Positions 27,273 through 39,196 of a stretch of 64,000 nt of DNA are shown here, piece by piece. The translations under genes were made by a program, and so were the position numbers. Every line of letters begins with the position of its first letter. Position 1 is the first letter of the stretch. Origin of the DNA: JBCCGI01 sp039029355. Lineage in GTDB: Bacteria; Planctomycetota; UBA1135; GCA-002686595. The notes below the pieces were generated by a model. The model saw only the letters and a program-made list of their open reading frames with translations, was not told where the DNA came from and ran no database searches. The stretch spans positions 39,775 through 103,774 of the forward strand of contig JBCCGI010000022.1 in NCBI GenBank assembly GCA_039029355.1, in the 5' to 3' direction.

Positions 27273-27779
27273 AGCGGGCTAAGACGGATCGGGCAGGCGC
27301 CACAGCCACAGCGACCACAGCGTATGCAGGTCCACGGCGCGCAGCACGCCGTCGCGGAGCCCCCGCACCAACAGGTCCTCCGGATCGACGTCGCTTGCGC
27401 ACCCTGCCCTCTCCCCGTTCAGCGAGAGCACCCGCGGCGGCGTGGACCGATCGACGAGCTCAACCGTCTCGGCCAGCACGCGCTCGTCACGCGCCCCTAC
27501 CGCGAGCACGGTCAAGCGAACCTCGGCGACCGCCCCGCGGTACGCGATGCCGGACGGCGAACCACGGCGCTCGAACTCGGGAAGTCCCCAATCACAAGAC
27601 CGGCGCGTGGATCCCGTCGCGTGATCCCGACGATTCCGAGAACCGCCGGAGCGCGCGCGACGATCACGGGAAGGGCGGGCCCTCCTCGGGTTCGCAGCCC
27701 CGATTCGCCCGCGCGGCGGCAAACTGAAGAGCAACGGCTGAGCTCGCTGCCGCGCCCCCCGCTTTCCGGAGGTCGTCCC
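27273..27779. other. Intergenic stretch of about 500 bases; possible short minus-strand ORF
   Basis: No confident gene lies here. On the minus strand an open frame ending at 27279 reads protein-like over its last 80 codons (VRLTVLAVGARDERVLAETV and further DPEDLLVRGLRDGVLRAV), but no ATG start is available and I do not recognise it; it may be a remnant. The right edge holds a good Shine-Dalgarno GGAGG eight bases before the next gene. Confidence 0.35.
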
Positions 27780-30512
27780 ATGAAGCAACCGTGTTTCCTC
27801 GTCGCCGCCCTCGCCCTCGCCCTCGCCCCGCCCGCGCTCGCCCAGTGCGGCTCCGAGCTGCTCGCCGCCGCCGACCTCGCGCCCGCCGACGCCTTCGGCG
27901 GCGCGGTCGATGCCGACGGGAGCTGGGCCGTGGTCGGCGCCTGGCGCCACGGCGACCAGGGTGCGGCCTACTTCTTCGAGCGCCGGGCGACCGGCTGGGT
28001 CGAGGCGGACCAGGTGACGGTCGTGCCGAGCGAGGGCAGCGCGGCCCTGGGCTTCGCGGTCGCGCTCGACGGCGACCGGGCGCTGGTCAGCGCGCACTAC
28101 GAGGGACTGGGCGACGAGCTCAACCGCGGCGCGGCCTACGTCTTCGAGCGCAGCGGAACGGCGTGGGTGGAGACCGCGCGCCTCGAGACGGCGGCCGGCG
28201 GCGGCGGCGACTTCCTCGGCGACGCCGTCGCGCTGCAGGGCGACCTGGCGGCGCTCGGCGCCCCGGGTCGAGACGGCAAGGCCGGCGCGGTGGTGCTCTT
28301 CGAGCGCCTCGGCGGGGTGTGGCAAGAGACCGTGACGCTGTCCGCGTCCGACGCGGGGCCGAACCGGCACTTCGGCACGTCGATCGCGCTCGACGGCGAC
28401 CGGCTGCTGGTCGGCTCGACGGGCACCGACGCGCTGGGCGAGTCGCACGCCTACCTGTTTGAGCTCGCGGCCGGCGGCTGGGGCGAGGTCGCGCGGCTCT
28501 CGCTCCCGTCCGACCCGATCGGTACGGCCTTCGGGCTGTCGGTCGACCTCGGGCCCGGCGTCGCCGTGGTCGGGGCGCCCAACCACGACGGGGGCGGCCT
28601 GTTCAACACCGGCGCCTTCCACGTCTTCGAGGAGCACGGCGGGGCTTGGGGCGAGGTCGCCTTCGTGCTCGCGCCGACGCCGGGCTACAACCGCCTCTTC
28701 GGCAGCGCGGTGACGCTGCACGGCGACCGCATCGCGGCGGGCGAGCCGGCCGCGAGCTCCGGCAGCTCCGGCGCCGCCTACGTGTACGAGCGCCAGGACG
28801 GCGCGTGGACCTTCGCGGGCCAGTACCAGGGCGACGACCCGGGGCCGAACGACTTCGGCGCGGCGGTCGACCTCGAGGGAAGCGAGCTGTGGGCCGGCGC
28901 CAGCCAGTCGAGCGCCGCGGTGTTCGGGGCGGGCGCGGTATTCGTGCTCCCGCTCGACTTCGACGCGACCGAGCTCGAGGTCAACACGGACCAGCTCGCG
29001 GTCGACGTCGGCGGCTACCAGGACCTGACCCTGCGGACCTGCCCGCCGGTCACCGGCCAGCCGTACGCGCTCTTGGGCTCGGCCAGCGGCACGGCGCCGG
29101 GCTTCGCCTTCGGGGGCGCGGTGATCCCGCTCAACTTCGACGCCTACTTCGCCTACACCCTCGCCGGCAGCGCCGAGGCGCCGTTCGTCGACGGGCAGGG
29201 CGTCACGGGCGCCGACGGGACGGCGCACGCGCGCATCCTGCTGCCGCCCGGCGGCGATCCGGTGCTCTCGGGCGGCTCCTACCACCACGCCTTCGTCGTG
29301 CTCGACGCCGTCGGGGGCGTCGCGGCGGTCAGCGAGCCGGCGGCGCTCACCCTCGGCCCCTCGTCGCCGGAGGTGCGCGAGGTCGGCGGGCCGGCGCCCG
29401 ACTTCGCCACCGTGGCCGAGGCCATCGCATCGCCGCTGGTCGAGGACGGCGACGTGCTGCTGGTGCACGACAACGCGCAGGCCGAGGGTTTCACGCTGAC
29501 GAAGGCGCTGACGATCCTGGCTCCCGCCGGCGGCTCGTTCTCGGCGAGCCCGGTCGTCGTACGCGACGTCGTGGCCTTCACGATCTCGGGGCTGGAGACG
29601 ATCGACCTCACGGTCGAGGACGTGCCCTTCCGCGCGCGGCTGAACGACGTCGAGGTGGGCGGCCTCACGTTCGACGAGTACGGGGGCTTCTTCAACTTCG
29701 GGCGCACGCGGATCGAGCGCTGCGGCGAGCTGGTCGTCGCGGGGGTCGAGTTCGCGGCCGACGACGCCTGCTATCCCGACGTTCCCTACGCCGGCGACGC
29801 GGTGCGCGTCGAGGACTCGGCGGTGACCTTCGTCGCCTGCGAGCTCGTCGGCGGCGAGGGCGCCGGAGGCTTCTGCACGAGCCACTACCCGACGTCGGGC
29901 GCGGGGCTGGTGCTCACCGGCGGGAGCGAGGCGACGGTCGTGGGCTCTAGTCTCTCCGGGGGCTGGGGGCCCTTCGACGCCCACTCGCCCGCGGTGCGGG
30001 TGGACGAGGGTTCGTCGGTTTCGGTGCGGGGCTCGTCGAGCCACCTCCTGAGCGCCATCTCGCCCGCGACCGCCATCGGCGGCGACGGGACGGGCAGCGC
30101 GCGGCTGAGCGGCGTGACGTTCACGCCGGCCGCGCTCCCCGCCTGGGTCACGACGCCGCTTCCGGCGGAGCCGTACCTCGAGCTGGTCGGCGCCGGCGCG
30201 CCGGGGACGACGGTGTCGGCGCAGCTCTTCGGCCCCGCCGGCCAGGCGGCGTTCCTCGCGGCCTCGACCGGCTTCGGGGTCGAGGCGGGGCTGCTCCCGG
30301 TCGCCGACCCGCTGTGGCTCGATCCCGGCGGGATCGTGCTGCTGCTCCCGCTGGTGACCGCGGGTCAGGAGGCGGCGACAGCCGTCGACCTGGCGCTGCC
30401 CCCGGGCTCGTCGCTGACGGGCTTCGCGCTTGCGCTGCAGGCGTTCCTCGTCGAGGGCGCGGGCCTGCCGGCCGCGCTCACCAACGTCGACGACCTGGTC
30501 TTCGGCTGGTAG
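27780..30512 (+). CDS. Exported FG-GAP propeller plus parallel beta-helix protein
   Basis: A 910-residue protein with signal peptide (MKQPCFLVAALALALAPPALA). Residues about 25-390 are seven FG-GAP-like blades of about 55 residues, each with G-x-x-V-A-L-D-G-D-R-x-L-V and A-Y-V-F-E-R phrases (for example GFAVALDGDRALVSAHYEG and GAAYVFERSGTAWVETARL). A beta-sandwich insert follows, then a region from about 530 to 780 with repeats of right-handed beta-helix type (FATVAEAIASPLVEDGDVLLV, then AFTISGLETIDLTVEDV). The last 110 residues are the beta-rich tail discussed for several exported proteins here. Start supported by a GGAGG Shine-Dalgarno. The family is usually surface-exposed; substrate or partner unknown. 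Confidence 0.8.
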   Translation: MKQPCFLVAALALALAPPALAQCGSELLAAADLAPADAFGGAVDADGSWAVVGAWRHGDQGAAYFFERRATGWVEADQVTVVPSEGSAALGFAVALDGDRALVSAHYEGLGDELNRGAAYVFERSGTAWVETARLETAAGGGGDFLGDAVALQGDLAALGAPGRDGKAGAVVLFERLGGVWQETVTLSASDAGPNRHFGTSIALDGDRLLVGSTGTDALGESHAYLFELAAGGWGEVARLSLPSDPIGTAFGLSVDLGPGVAVVGAPNHDGGGLFNTGAFHVFEEHGGAWGEVAFVLAPTPGYNRLFGSAVTLHGDRIAAGEPAASSGSSGAAYVYERQDGAWTFAGQYQGDDPGPNDFGAAVDLEGSELWAGASQSSAAVFGAGAVFVLPLDFDATELEVNTDQLAVDVGGYQDLTLRTCPPVTGQPYALLGSASGTAPGFAFGGAVIPLNFDAYFAYTLAGSAEAPFVDGQGVTGADGTAHARILLPPGGDPVLSGGSYHHAFVVLDAVGGVAAVSEPAALTLGPSSPEVREVGGPAPDFATVAEAIASPLVEDGDVLLVHDNAQAEGFTLTKALTILAPAGGSFSASPVVVRDVVAFTISGLETIDLTVEDVPFRARLNDVEVGGLTFDEYGGFFNFGRTRIERCGELVVAGVEFAADDACYPDVPYAGDAVRVEDSAVTFVACELVGGEGAGGFCTSHYPTSGAGLVLTGGSEATVVGSSLSGGWGPFDAHSPAVRVDEGSSVSVRGSSSHLLSAISPATAIGGDGTGSARLSGVTFTPAALPAWVTTPLPAEPYLELVGAGAPGTTVSAQLFGPAGQAAFLAASTGFGVEAGLLPVADPLWLDPGGIVLLLPLVTAGQEAATAVDLALPPGSSLTGFALALQAFLVEGAGLPAALTNVDDLVFGW

Positions 30513-30516
30513 CCGC

Positions 30517-32088
30517 CTAGGGGGTCGTCGCGACGACGCCGTTCGTCGCGGCGAAGCCGAACGGCCCCTGAGGGTCGAGCACCCAGCTCTGGAAGAAGAT
30601 CTCGAAGCCGGCGGGGATGCCGGCCGCGACCGCGAGCGCGACCGACGCCTCCCCCGCCGCGTCGGTCGCCAGCGGCACGCTGAAGCCGGGCGGCAGCAGG
30701 CTCGGCACCAGCACGCCGCCGAAGAGCGGCGCGTAGGAGGTCTGGAAGCCGACCAGCAGCCAGCCCGCCGCGCCGGCGCGCGCATTCGCGACGCACAGCG
30801 TGACGTCGGTGCCGGCCTCGAAGCCGCCCTGCCCGCTGAGCACCGGCTCGCCGAGCGTGCCGGCCAGCGCGCCCTCGAGGTCGCCCCATACCGGCGACAC
30901 GACGCGGTAGACGCGGCTGGTGTCGGTGATGTAGAGCTCGCCGCCGGGTCCCTCGGTGACGCTGAGGATCGGGCCGAACGAAGCCGCGCCCGGCGGGTCG
31001 AGCTCGGCCGTGCGGTCCTGCCACGCGGCGACGGCGCCGTTCTCGTAGCGAAACGACCAGATCTTCGCGGTGCAGTAGTCGCCGTAGAAGTACGTGCCCG
31101 CGAGCCCCGGGATCGCGGCGCCGCGGTACACGGTGCCGCCGGTGACCGAGCAGCCGACGGTGTGGTCGTACTCGTAGATCGGGTCGGTAAGCGCGTCGAC
31201 GTCACAGTCGCAGTGCACGGTCGTCGAGCACAGCGTGCCCTCGGCGCAGCCCCACCCGAAGTTCAGCCCGCCGGCGCCGGGCGGCAGCAGGTCGATCTCC
31301 TCGCGCCCAAACCACCCCACGTCGCCGACATACAGCTCGCCGGTCGCGCGGTCGAAGGACGCGCGGTACGGGTTGCGCAGGCCGTAGGCCCACACCGCCC
31401 CTTCGCCCGCGCCGACGAAGGGGTTGTCCGCCGGCACCGCGTAGTCGCGGTCGGGGTCGCCGGGGAAGTCGTCGCCGTCGACGTCGATCCGCAGCACCTT
31501 GCCGAAGAGCGAGTCCAGCGACTGCGCCTCGGCCCCGCCGATCTCCTCCAACCCGGTCGTCACGCCGTCCCCGACCGTCAGGTAGAGATAGCCGTCGGGA
31601 CCGAAGCCGATCCACCCGCCGGCGTGGTGGCCGGGGTAGGCGGGATACGGCATCACCAGGATCTCGTCGCGCGAGATCGGATCGGCCGCGTCGGGATCCG
31701 CGCCGACCGTATAGCGCGCCACCGTGATGCGGTCGCTGGTCGGATCGCCGCGCGGGTGCTGCACGTAGACGTAGCCGTTCTCGTCGTAGTCGGGATGAAA
31801 GGCGAGCCCCAGGAGCCCGATGTTGACCTCGTCCGGCACCAGCGCGCGCAGGTCGAGGAACGGCGCCGGCTGCAGCACGCCGTCCTTCAACAGGAGGCAG
31901 AGCCCGTCCTGCTGAGCCACCACCAGCCTGGTGCCGTCGCCGGGCGGCGAGGCGACAAAGGTCGGGGAGGTCAGCCCCGAGGCGACGATCTCGGTGGCGA
32001 GCTCGGGTCCGTCGGCGTGGATCGAGGCGGCGAGAACCACGCTGGCGAGCGCGGCGCCGGGCAGGCAACGCAAGGCGGCGTCTTTCAT
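30517..32088 (-). CDS. Exported PQQ-dependent sugar dehydrogenase-like propeller (GSDH/HHIP type) with C-terminal module
   Basis: 523 residues from the ATG at 32088, which starts a signal peptide (KDAALRCLPGAALASVVLAASIHA). The glucose/sorbosone dehydrogenase propeller (about 30-400) is clear: LTSPTFVASPPGDGTRLVV, NIGLLGLAFHPDYDENGYVYV, HAGGWIGFGPDGYLYLTVGDG, LFGKVLRIDVDGD, VWAYGLRNPYRASFDRATGEL and YFYGDYCTAKIWSF. In family members this fold binds PQQ and oxidises sugars in the periplasm, although many homologues of this kind have no proven activity. Residues about 410-523 form a tail nearly alignable with the tail of the SGNH hydrolase gene (shared GEPVL, PLFGGVLVP, VLDP). It is divergent from the EndoQ-helicase gene. 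Confidence 0.85.
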   Translation of the reverse strand: MKDAALRCLPGAALASVVLAASIHADGPELATEIVASGLTSPTFVASPPGDGTRLVVAQQDGLCLLLKDGVLQPAPFLDLRALVPDEVNIGLLGLAFHPDYDENGYVYVQHPRGDPTSDRITVARYTVGADPDAADPISRDEILVMPYPAYPGHHAGGWIGFGPDGYLYLTVGDGVTTGLEEIGGAEAQSLDSLFGKVLRIDVDGDDFPGDPDRDYAVPADNPFVGAGEGAVWAYGLRNPYRASFDRATGELYVGDVGWFGREEIDLLPPGAGGLNFGWGCAEGTLCSTTVHCDCDVDALTDPIYEYDHTVGCSVTGGTVYRGAAIPGLAGTYFYGDYCTAKIWSFRYENGAVAAWQDRTAELDPPGAASFGPILSVTEGPGGELYITDTSRVYRVVSPVWGDLEGALAGTLGEPVLSGQGGFEAGTDVTLCVANARAGAAGWLLVGFQTSYAPLFGGVLVPSLLPPGFSVPLATDAAGEASVALAVAAGIPAGFEIFFQSWVLDPQGPFGFAATNGVVATTP

Positions 32089-32121
32089 GCCTCCGTTGTA
32101 CGCCCGCGCGTCCGGTTGCGC

Positions 32122-32189
32122 ACCGGTGGGCGTCGACACACCTCGCGCCCCCGCGTTCGGAATGCGTCATGGCGCCGGCGCCCACCGGT
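32122..32189. repeat. 11-bp perfect inverted repeat in divergent promoter region
   Basis: The arms accggtgggcg (32122-32132) and cgcccaccggt (32179-32189) lie 46 bases apart between the divergent sugar-dehydrogenase-like gene and the EndoQ-helicase gene. Spacing is too wide for a simple operator dimer unless DNA loops, and no T-tract makes it a terminator. It could equally be a leftover of a small element. Confidence 0.4.
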
Positions 32190-32233
32190 AGAACGCGCGC
32201 CGCGGGTCTGCTACCGTCGCGCCCGCTCGCACG

Positions 32234-35395
<3,162 letters not shown>

Positions 35396-35420
35396 CCGCG
35401 CCGGGGCCCAACCTGGCGCC

Positions 35421-35723
35421 GATCGCCCGATCGCCCGATCGCCCGGCCGTCGGCCGTCGGCCGTCAGTCGCCCGGTCGTCGGTCGCCCGGTCGCCCGGTC
35501 GCCCGGTCGTCGGTACGTCGGTACGTCGGTCGTCGGTCGTCAGTCGTCGGTCATCGGTCGCCGGTCGCCGGTCGCCGGTCGCCGGTCATCGGTCATCGGT
35601 CGCCGGTCGCCGGTCGCCGGTCGCCGGTCGCCGGTCGCCGGTCGCCGGTCGTCGGTCATCGGTCGTCGGTCATCGGTCGCCGGTCATCGGTCATCGGTCA
35701 TCGGTCGCCGGTCGCCGGTCGCC
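35421..35723. repeat. Degenerate 7/8-bp tandem repeat array, about 42 units
   Basis: Units read ggtcgcc, ggtcatc and ggtcgtc (7 bases), with earlier variants ggccgtc, agtcgtc and 8-base ggtcgccc, gatcgccc and ggtacgtc. I count 42 units and 303 bases. The 8-base units fill the left part and the 7-base units the right, where ggtcgcc occurs seven times running (35598-35646). Mixed unit lengths break any reading frame, so it is not a coding repeat. It fills most of the gap between the EndoQ-helicase gene and the alpha/beta hydrolase. Such heptanucleotide arrays recall the STRR repeats of cyanobacteria; function unknown. Confidence 0.93.
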
Positions 35724-35970
35724 GCGGTGGCGGTGTGGCGGGTGGCGTTGTGGCCGGTCTTGCGCTCTCCGGAGGTCCCCCAAGAGGCGAACCCGGAGGC
35801 AGCTCCGAAAACCGGCTCAGGATCCGGCAATGCATACCAGGCAACTACGTACCGCGTATGCACACCCCGATCCGGCCCGGCAGGGCCCGGGAGCCGCCCT
35901 GGCGGCCGGCTCCGGGTCCGCCGCCGGCCTGTCCCAAGCGGGGCCGCTTCGGCCCCAAGGATTGCCTCCG

Positions 35971-37434
35971 ATGGAACGAGTCCTAGCTCCCTCCGCCCTC
36001 CTCGTCCTCGCTCCGCTCGTCGCCGGGCCGCTCCACGGAGCGCCGCAGGATGGCGCCGCCGACGAGCCCGAGCTGCGCGTCGAGCGGATCCAGGCCCGCG
36101 ACAAGACCGAGGTGCTCGCGGAGTACGGCACGCTCGAGGTGCCCGAGAACCGCTCCGACCCCGAGAGCCGCAGGATCACGCTGGCCTACCTGCGGGTGCG
36201 CTCCAAGCTGGAGCAGCCCGGCCCGCCGGTGTTCGTGCTCGCCGGCGGCCCCGGCGGCTCGAGCATCCGCAAGGTGAAGTACTGCCTGGAGAACGGCGGG
36301 ACGTGGTACGTCGACCTCCTGGGCGGCGACGTCGTGGCGATCGACCAGCGCGGGGTCGGGCTCTCCGAGCCCAACCTGGAGACCGATGCGCGCTATGAGC
36401 TGCCGCTGGACGTCCCGGGCGACCCCGAGGAGCACCTCAAGCGCATCCGCGAGGTCTGCCGCGAGGAGGCCGCGCGCTGGCGCGCCAAGGGCGTCGACCT
36501 GGCCGGCTACACCACCGTCGAGAGCGCCGACGACATCGACGCGGTGCGCCGGGCCCTCGGCTACGACAGCATCTCGCTGTGGGGCGAGAGCTACGGCACG
36601 CACCTCGCGATGGCGACCCTACGCCGCCACGGCGAGCACGTGGCGCGGCTGCTCCTGTTCGGCCCCGAAGGACCCGATCACACGCTGAAGCTGCCCAGCT
36701 ACGCGGAGGAGGGTCTTGCGCGCATCGGCGCCCTCGCCGCGGCGGACCCGAAGCTGGGGCCGCTCGTCCCGGACCTGGTCGGGCTGGTGCGCGAGGTGCT
36801 CGACAAGCTCGACGACGAGCCGGTGTACGTCGACGTCGACGGGGAACGCGTCGGCATCAGCCGCTTCGACGTGCAGATGCTGCTCGCCTACGGCATCGGC
36901 ACGATGAGCGGCAGCGGCGACCAGGTGCCGGCCCGGGTGCTGGAGATGGCCGCGGGCGACTTCGAGGCCTTCGGGCGCGAGCTCCTCAAAGAGCGCCAAG
37001 ACGGCGGCGTCTGGTCGGCGATGCAGATGATGATGGACTGCGCCTCGGGCGCCACCGAGGAGCGCACGCGCCGGATCGCGAAGGAGGCCGAGACCTGCCT
37101 GCTCGGCGACGCGGTCAACTTCCCCTTCGGCCACGTCGCCGACGCCTGGGACGCCCCCGACCTGGGCGACGCCTTCCGCGGCCCGCTGCGCTCCGACGCC
37201 CCGGTGCTCTTCGTGGTCGGCGACCTCGACTCGCGCACGCCGATCCGCAACGCCGAGGAGCTGATGGAGGGGCTGCCGAACGCGCAGCTGCTGGTCGTCG
37301 GGAACGCCGGGCACGGCGACGTGAACTGGCTGGCGCCGGACCTGCGGGCGGCGTGGAGCGCGTTCCTGCACGGCGAGGAGGTCGAGACGACGCGCGTGGA
37401 GCAGCCGAAGCCGACGTTTGAGCTGCCGCGCTAG
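35971..37434 (+). CDS. Exported alpha/beta-hydrolase of the TAP/prolyl-aminopeptidase type
   Basis: A 487-residue protein with a signal peptide (ERVLAPSALLVLAPLVAG) and a proteolytic alpha/beta hydrolase fold: YGTLEVPENRSDPESRRITLAYLRV, oxyanion FVLAGGPGGSS, DQRGVGLSEP, the nucleophile elbow GESYG (Ser207), the acid in VVGDLDSRTP (Asp418 or Asp420) and the base in NAGHGD (His448). These are the marks of tripeptidyl/prolyl aminopeptidase-like enzymes that release amino acids or peptides outside the cytoplasm; substrate is inferred only. Upstream, between the repeat array and the start, a short ggggccg-ctt-cggcccc hairpin ends 14 bases before the ATG. Confidence 0.88.
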   Translation: MERVLAPSALLVLAPLVAGPLHGAPQDGAADEPELRVERIQARDKTEVLAEYGTLEVPENRSDPESRRITLAYLRVRSKLEQPGPPVFVLAGGPGGSSIRKVKYCLENGGTWYVDLLGGDVVAIDQRGVGLSEPNLETDARYELPLDVPGDPEEHLKRIREVCREEAARWRAKGVDLAGYTTVESADDIDAVRRALGYDSISLWGESYGTHLAMATLRRHGEHVARLLLFGPEGPDHTLKLPSYAEEGLARIGALAAADPKLGPLVPDLVGLVREVLDKLDDEPVYVDVDGERVGISRFDVQMLLAYGIGTMSGSGDQVPARVLEMAAGDFEAFGRELLKERQDGGVWSAMQMMMDCASGATEERTRRIAKEAETCLLGDAVNFPFGHVADAWDAPDLGDAFRGPLRSDAPVLFVVGDLDSRTPIRNAEELMEGLPNAQLLVVGNAGHGDVNWLAPDLRAAWSAFLHGEEVETTRVEQPKPTFELPR

Positions 37435-37543
37435 CGGCGCCAACCCCGGTCGCGGCGCGGCTCCCTCGAAACCGGGGGGGCGGCGCCGCGCGGATCGCTG
37501 GAGCGCGCCGCGCGGTTGCCCGGCGGGGCCCGAAGGGCCTGCC

Positions 37544-37657
37544 CTAGCGGCGCCCCTCGAGCAGGACGCGCGGGCACCGCTTGCACATCTTGCGCAACGG
37601 CTTGCCGCAGCAGCTCTTCTTGAGCTTCTTCCGCTTGGCGTCCTTCTTCTTCGACAT
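37544..37657 (-). CDS. 37-residue Lys/Cys-rich microprotein
   Basis: A short frame with ATG at the complement of 37655-37657 and stop at 37544-37546. It starts MSKKKDAKRKKLKKSCCGKP and continues LRKMCKRCPRVLLEGRR. Four cysteines (C-C at 16-17 and C-x2-C at 25-28) suggest a small zinc-binding knot, and the N-terminal third is almost all Lys. It fills most of the gap between two exported-enzyme genes that run on the other strand. The spacing of Cys and basic residues recalls small S-C-C-x-x-x..C-K-x-C-P proteins of Proteobacteria, a resemblance from memory. It may bind nucleic acid; that is inference. Confidence 0.6.
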   Translation of the reverse strand: MSKKKDAKRKKLKKSCCGKPLRKMCKRCPRVLLEGRR

Positions 37658-37819
37658 GGGCTGGGCGCCGCGGCGCCTCATCTAGAACCTAACCCCTCCT
37701 GCGACTGAGTCTCAATCACCCGGCAGATTTTTCCGTGTAAAGCGGCCCCGAGGGCCCCGGTCCCCTCCTCCGGGACGCACACGAGGGCACAGGAGCCCGG
37801 GGACGCTACGCTGGGCGGC

Positions 37820-39160
37820 ATGAGATCCGCCCCTTTGCTGCTCCTGCTGCTCGCTTCGCTCGGCTCACTCCCGGCCGCCCAGGTCCGCTTCGGGGCGATG
37901 GGCGACAGCACCACCGACGAGTACCTCGGCTACGGCCCGTCCTTCTACGGCAGCGACACCGGCATGAACTGGGTGCAGGTCCTGACCGAGCGGCGCGATC
38001 TGCTCAGCGCCACACCCGAGGTGGACTTCGGCCCGTCGGGGTCCTGGGGCTTCTTCTCGCCGCAGTGGCTCGGCTACGAGCACAACTACGCGGTCGCGGG
38101 CGCTACGACGGCCTCGCTGCTCACCGACGGCCAGCCGCAGAACGTGCTGAGCCACGCGCCGGACGTCGTCTACCTCGGCATCGGCTTCAACGACGTCTGG
38201 GGCCAGTACGGGAGCATCTACCTCGGCGCCGACGCGCAGCCGCTGGTCGATCAGGTCGTTGCGAACATCACGACGGCGGTCGAGGCGGTGCTCGGACCGG
38301 TCGCGGCGCCGACCGGGGTGCGGCTGGTGCTCGGCAACGTCGAGAACCCGGACATCGTCCCGGAGCTGCCGCTGCTCTACCCCGATCCCGCGAAGCGCGC
38401 GCTCGTGACCGCCGCCGTGCAGGACATCAACGCGCAGCTCGCGGCGCTGGCCCAGGCGCGCGGCCTTGCCGTGGTCGATCTCTACGCGCTGACGCAGCAC
38501 TACCCGGTGCAGAACCCGCTCGTGGTCGGGGGCGTCACCATCCTGCCCGGGGGCGGCGCGACCGACGACCCGCAGTACTTCTACCTGCCCGACGAGTTCC
38601 ACTACGGCACGGTGTTCAGCGGCCTGATCGCGAACGCGGTGCTCTGCGCCGCCAACACGGCCTACTGCACCAACCTGACACCGCTGAGCGACGCCGAGCT
38701 GCTCGACGTCGCCGGGCTCCAGGATCCGGGCCTCGATCCGCCGACGTACGTCGACCTCGCGCCCTTCGTCCAGGCGTTCGGCGCGCCCTGCGCGACGTGG
38801 CTGGACCTGGGTTCGGCGCTCGCGGGGAGCGCGGGCGAGCCGGTGCTTGCCGGAGCGGGTGTGCCGATGCCGCTCAAGCCGATCACGCTGACGCTGTCGG
38901 GCGCTCTCGCGCAGGCCCCGGCGGGGCTGGTCGCGGGGCTGTCGGTCGAGCTGACGCCGCTCTTCGGCGGCGTGCTCGTTCCGGCCGCCGACCTGCTCGT
39001 CGCCACGACGACCGACGCGCAGGGAAGCGCCGCGGTGAACGCGGCCTGGCCGCTCGGGACGCCCGCGGGAGTCGGGCTCACCTTCCAGTTCGCGGTGCTG
39101 GACCCAGGAGCGCCGCAGGCGGTGAGCCTCTCCAACGCGGTCCAGATCACGGTGCCCTAG
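37820..39160 (+). CDS. Exported SGNH/GDSL hydrolase with C-terminal beta-rich module
   Basis: A 446-residue protein with signal peptide (MRSAPLLLLLLASLGSLPAAQ). The SGNH fold begins at VRFGAMGDSTTDEYLGYG (Ser30 in the block I G-D-S motif), continues with the block III-type GIGFNDVWGQYG (Asn as oxyanion donor) and ends at the catalytic Asp/His pair in LPDEFHYGTVFSGLIANAVL. The enzyme would hydrolyse an ester, such as an acetyl group on a polysaccharide, in the periplasm or outside. From residue about 340 there follows a 110-residue tail alignable by eye with that of the sugar-dehydrogenase-like protein at 30517-32088. Confidence 0.88.
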   Translation: MRSAPLLLLLLASLGSLPAAQVRFGAMGDSTTDEYLGYGPSFYGSDTGMNWVQVLTERRDLLSATPEVDFGPSGSWGFFSPQWLGYEHNYAVAGATTASLLTDGQPQNVLSHAPDVVYLGIGFNDVWGQYGSIYLGADAQPLVDQVVANITTAVEAVLGPVAAPTGVRLVLGNVENPDIVPELPLLYPDPAKRALVTAAVQDINAQLAALAQARGLAVVDLYALTQHYPVQNPLVVGGVTILPGGGATDDPQYFYLPDEFHYGTVFSGLIANAVLCAANTAYCTNLTPLSDAELLDVAGLQDPGLDPPTYVDLAPFVQAFGAPCATWLDLGSALAGSAGEPVLAGAGVPMPLKPITLTLSGALAQAPAGLVAGLSVELTPLFGGVLVPAADLLVATTTDAQGSAAVNAAWPLGTPAGVGLTFQFAVLDPGAPQAVSLSNAVQITVP

Positions 39161-39196
39161 CCCGCTCTTCTTCACGAGCCGACGCGGCGCAGCGGC

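Noticed and set aside
27279..31205. A 1308-codon open frame on the minus strand, antisense to the FG-GAP gene
   Set aside because: Its translation is Arg/Ala/Gly-rich, without domains, as expected from antisense frames in very GC-rich DNA; the plus-strand gene and the 30517-32088 gene explain the region.
35421..35723. CRISPR array
   Set aside because: Units are only 7-8 bases and directly abutting with no spacers, and no cas genes are near.
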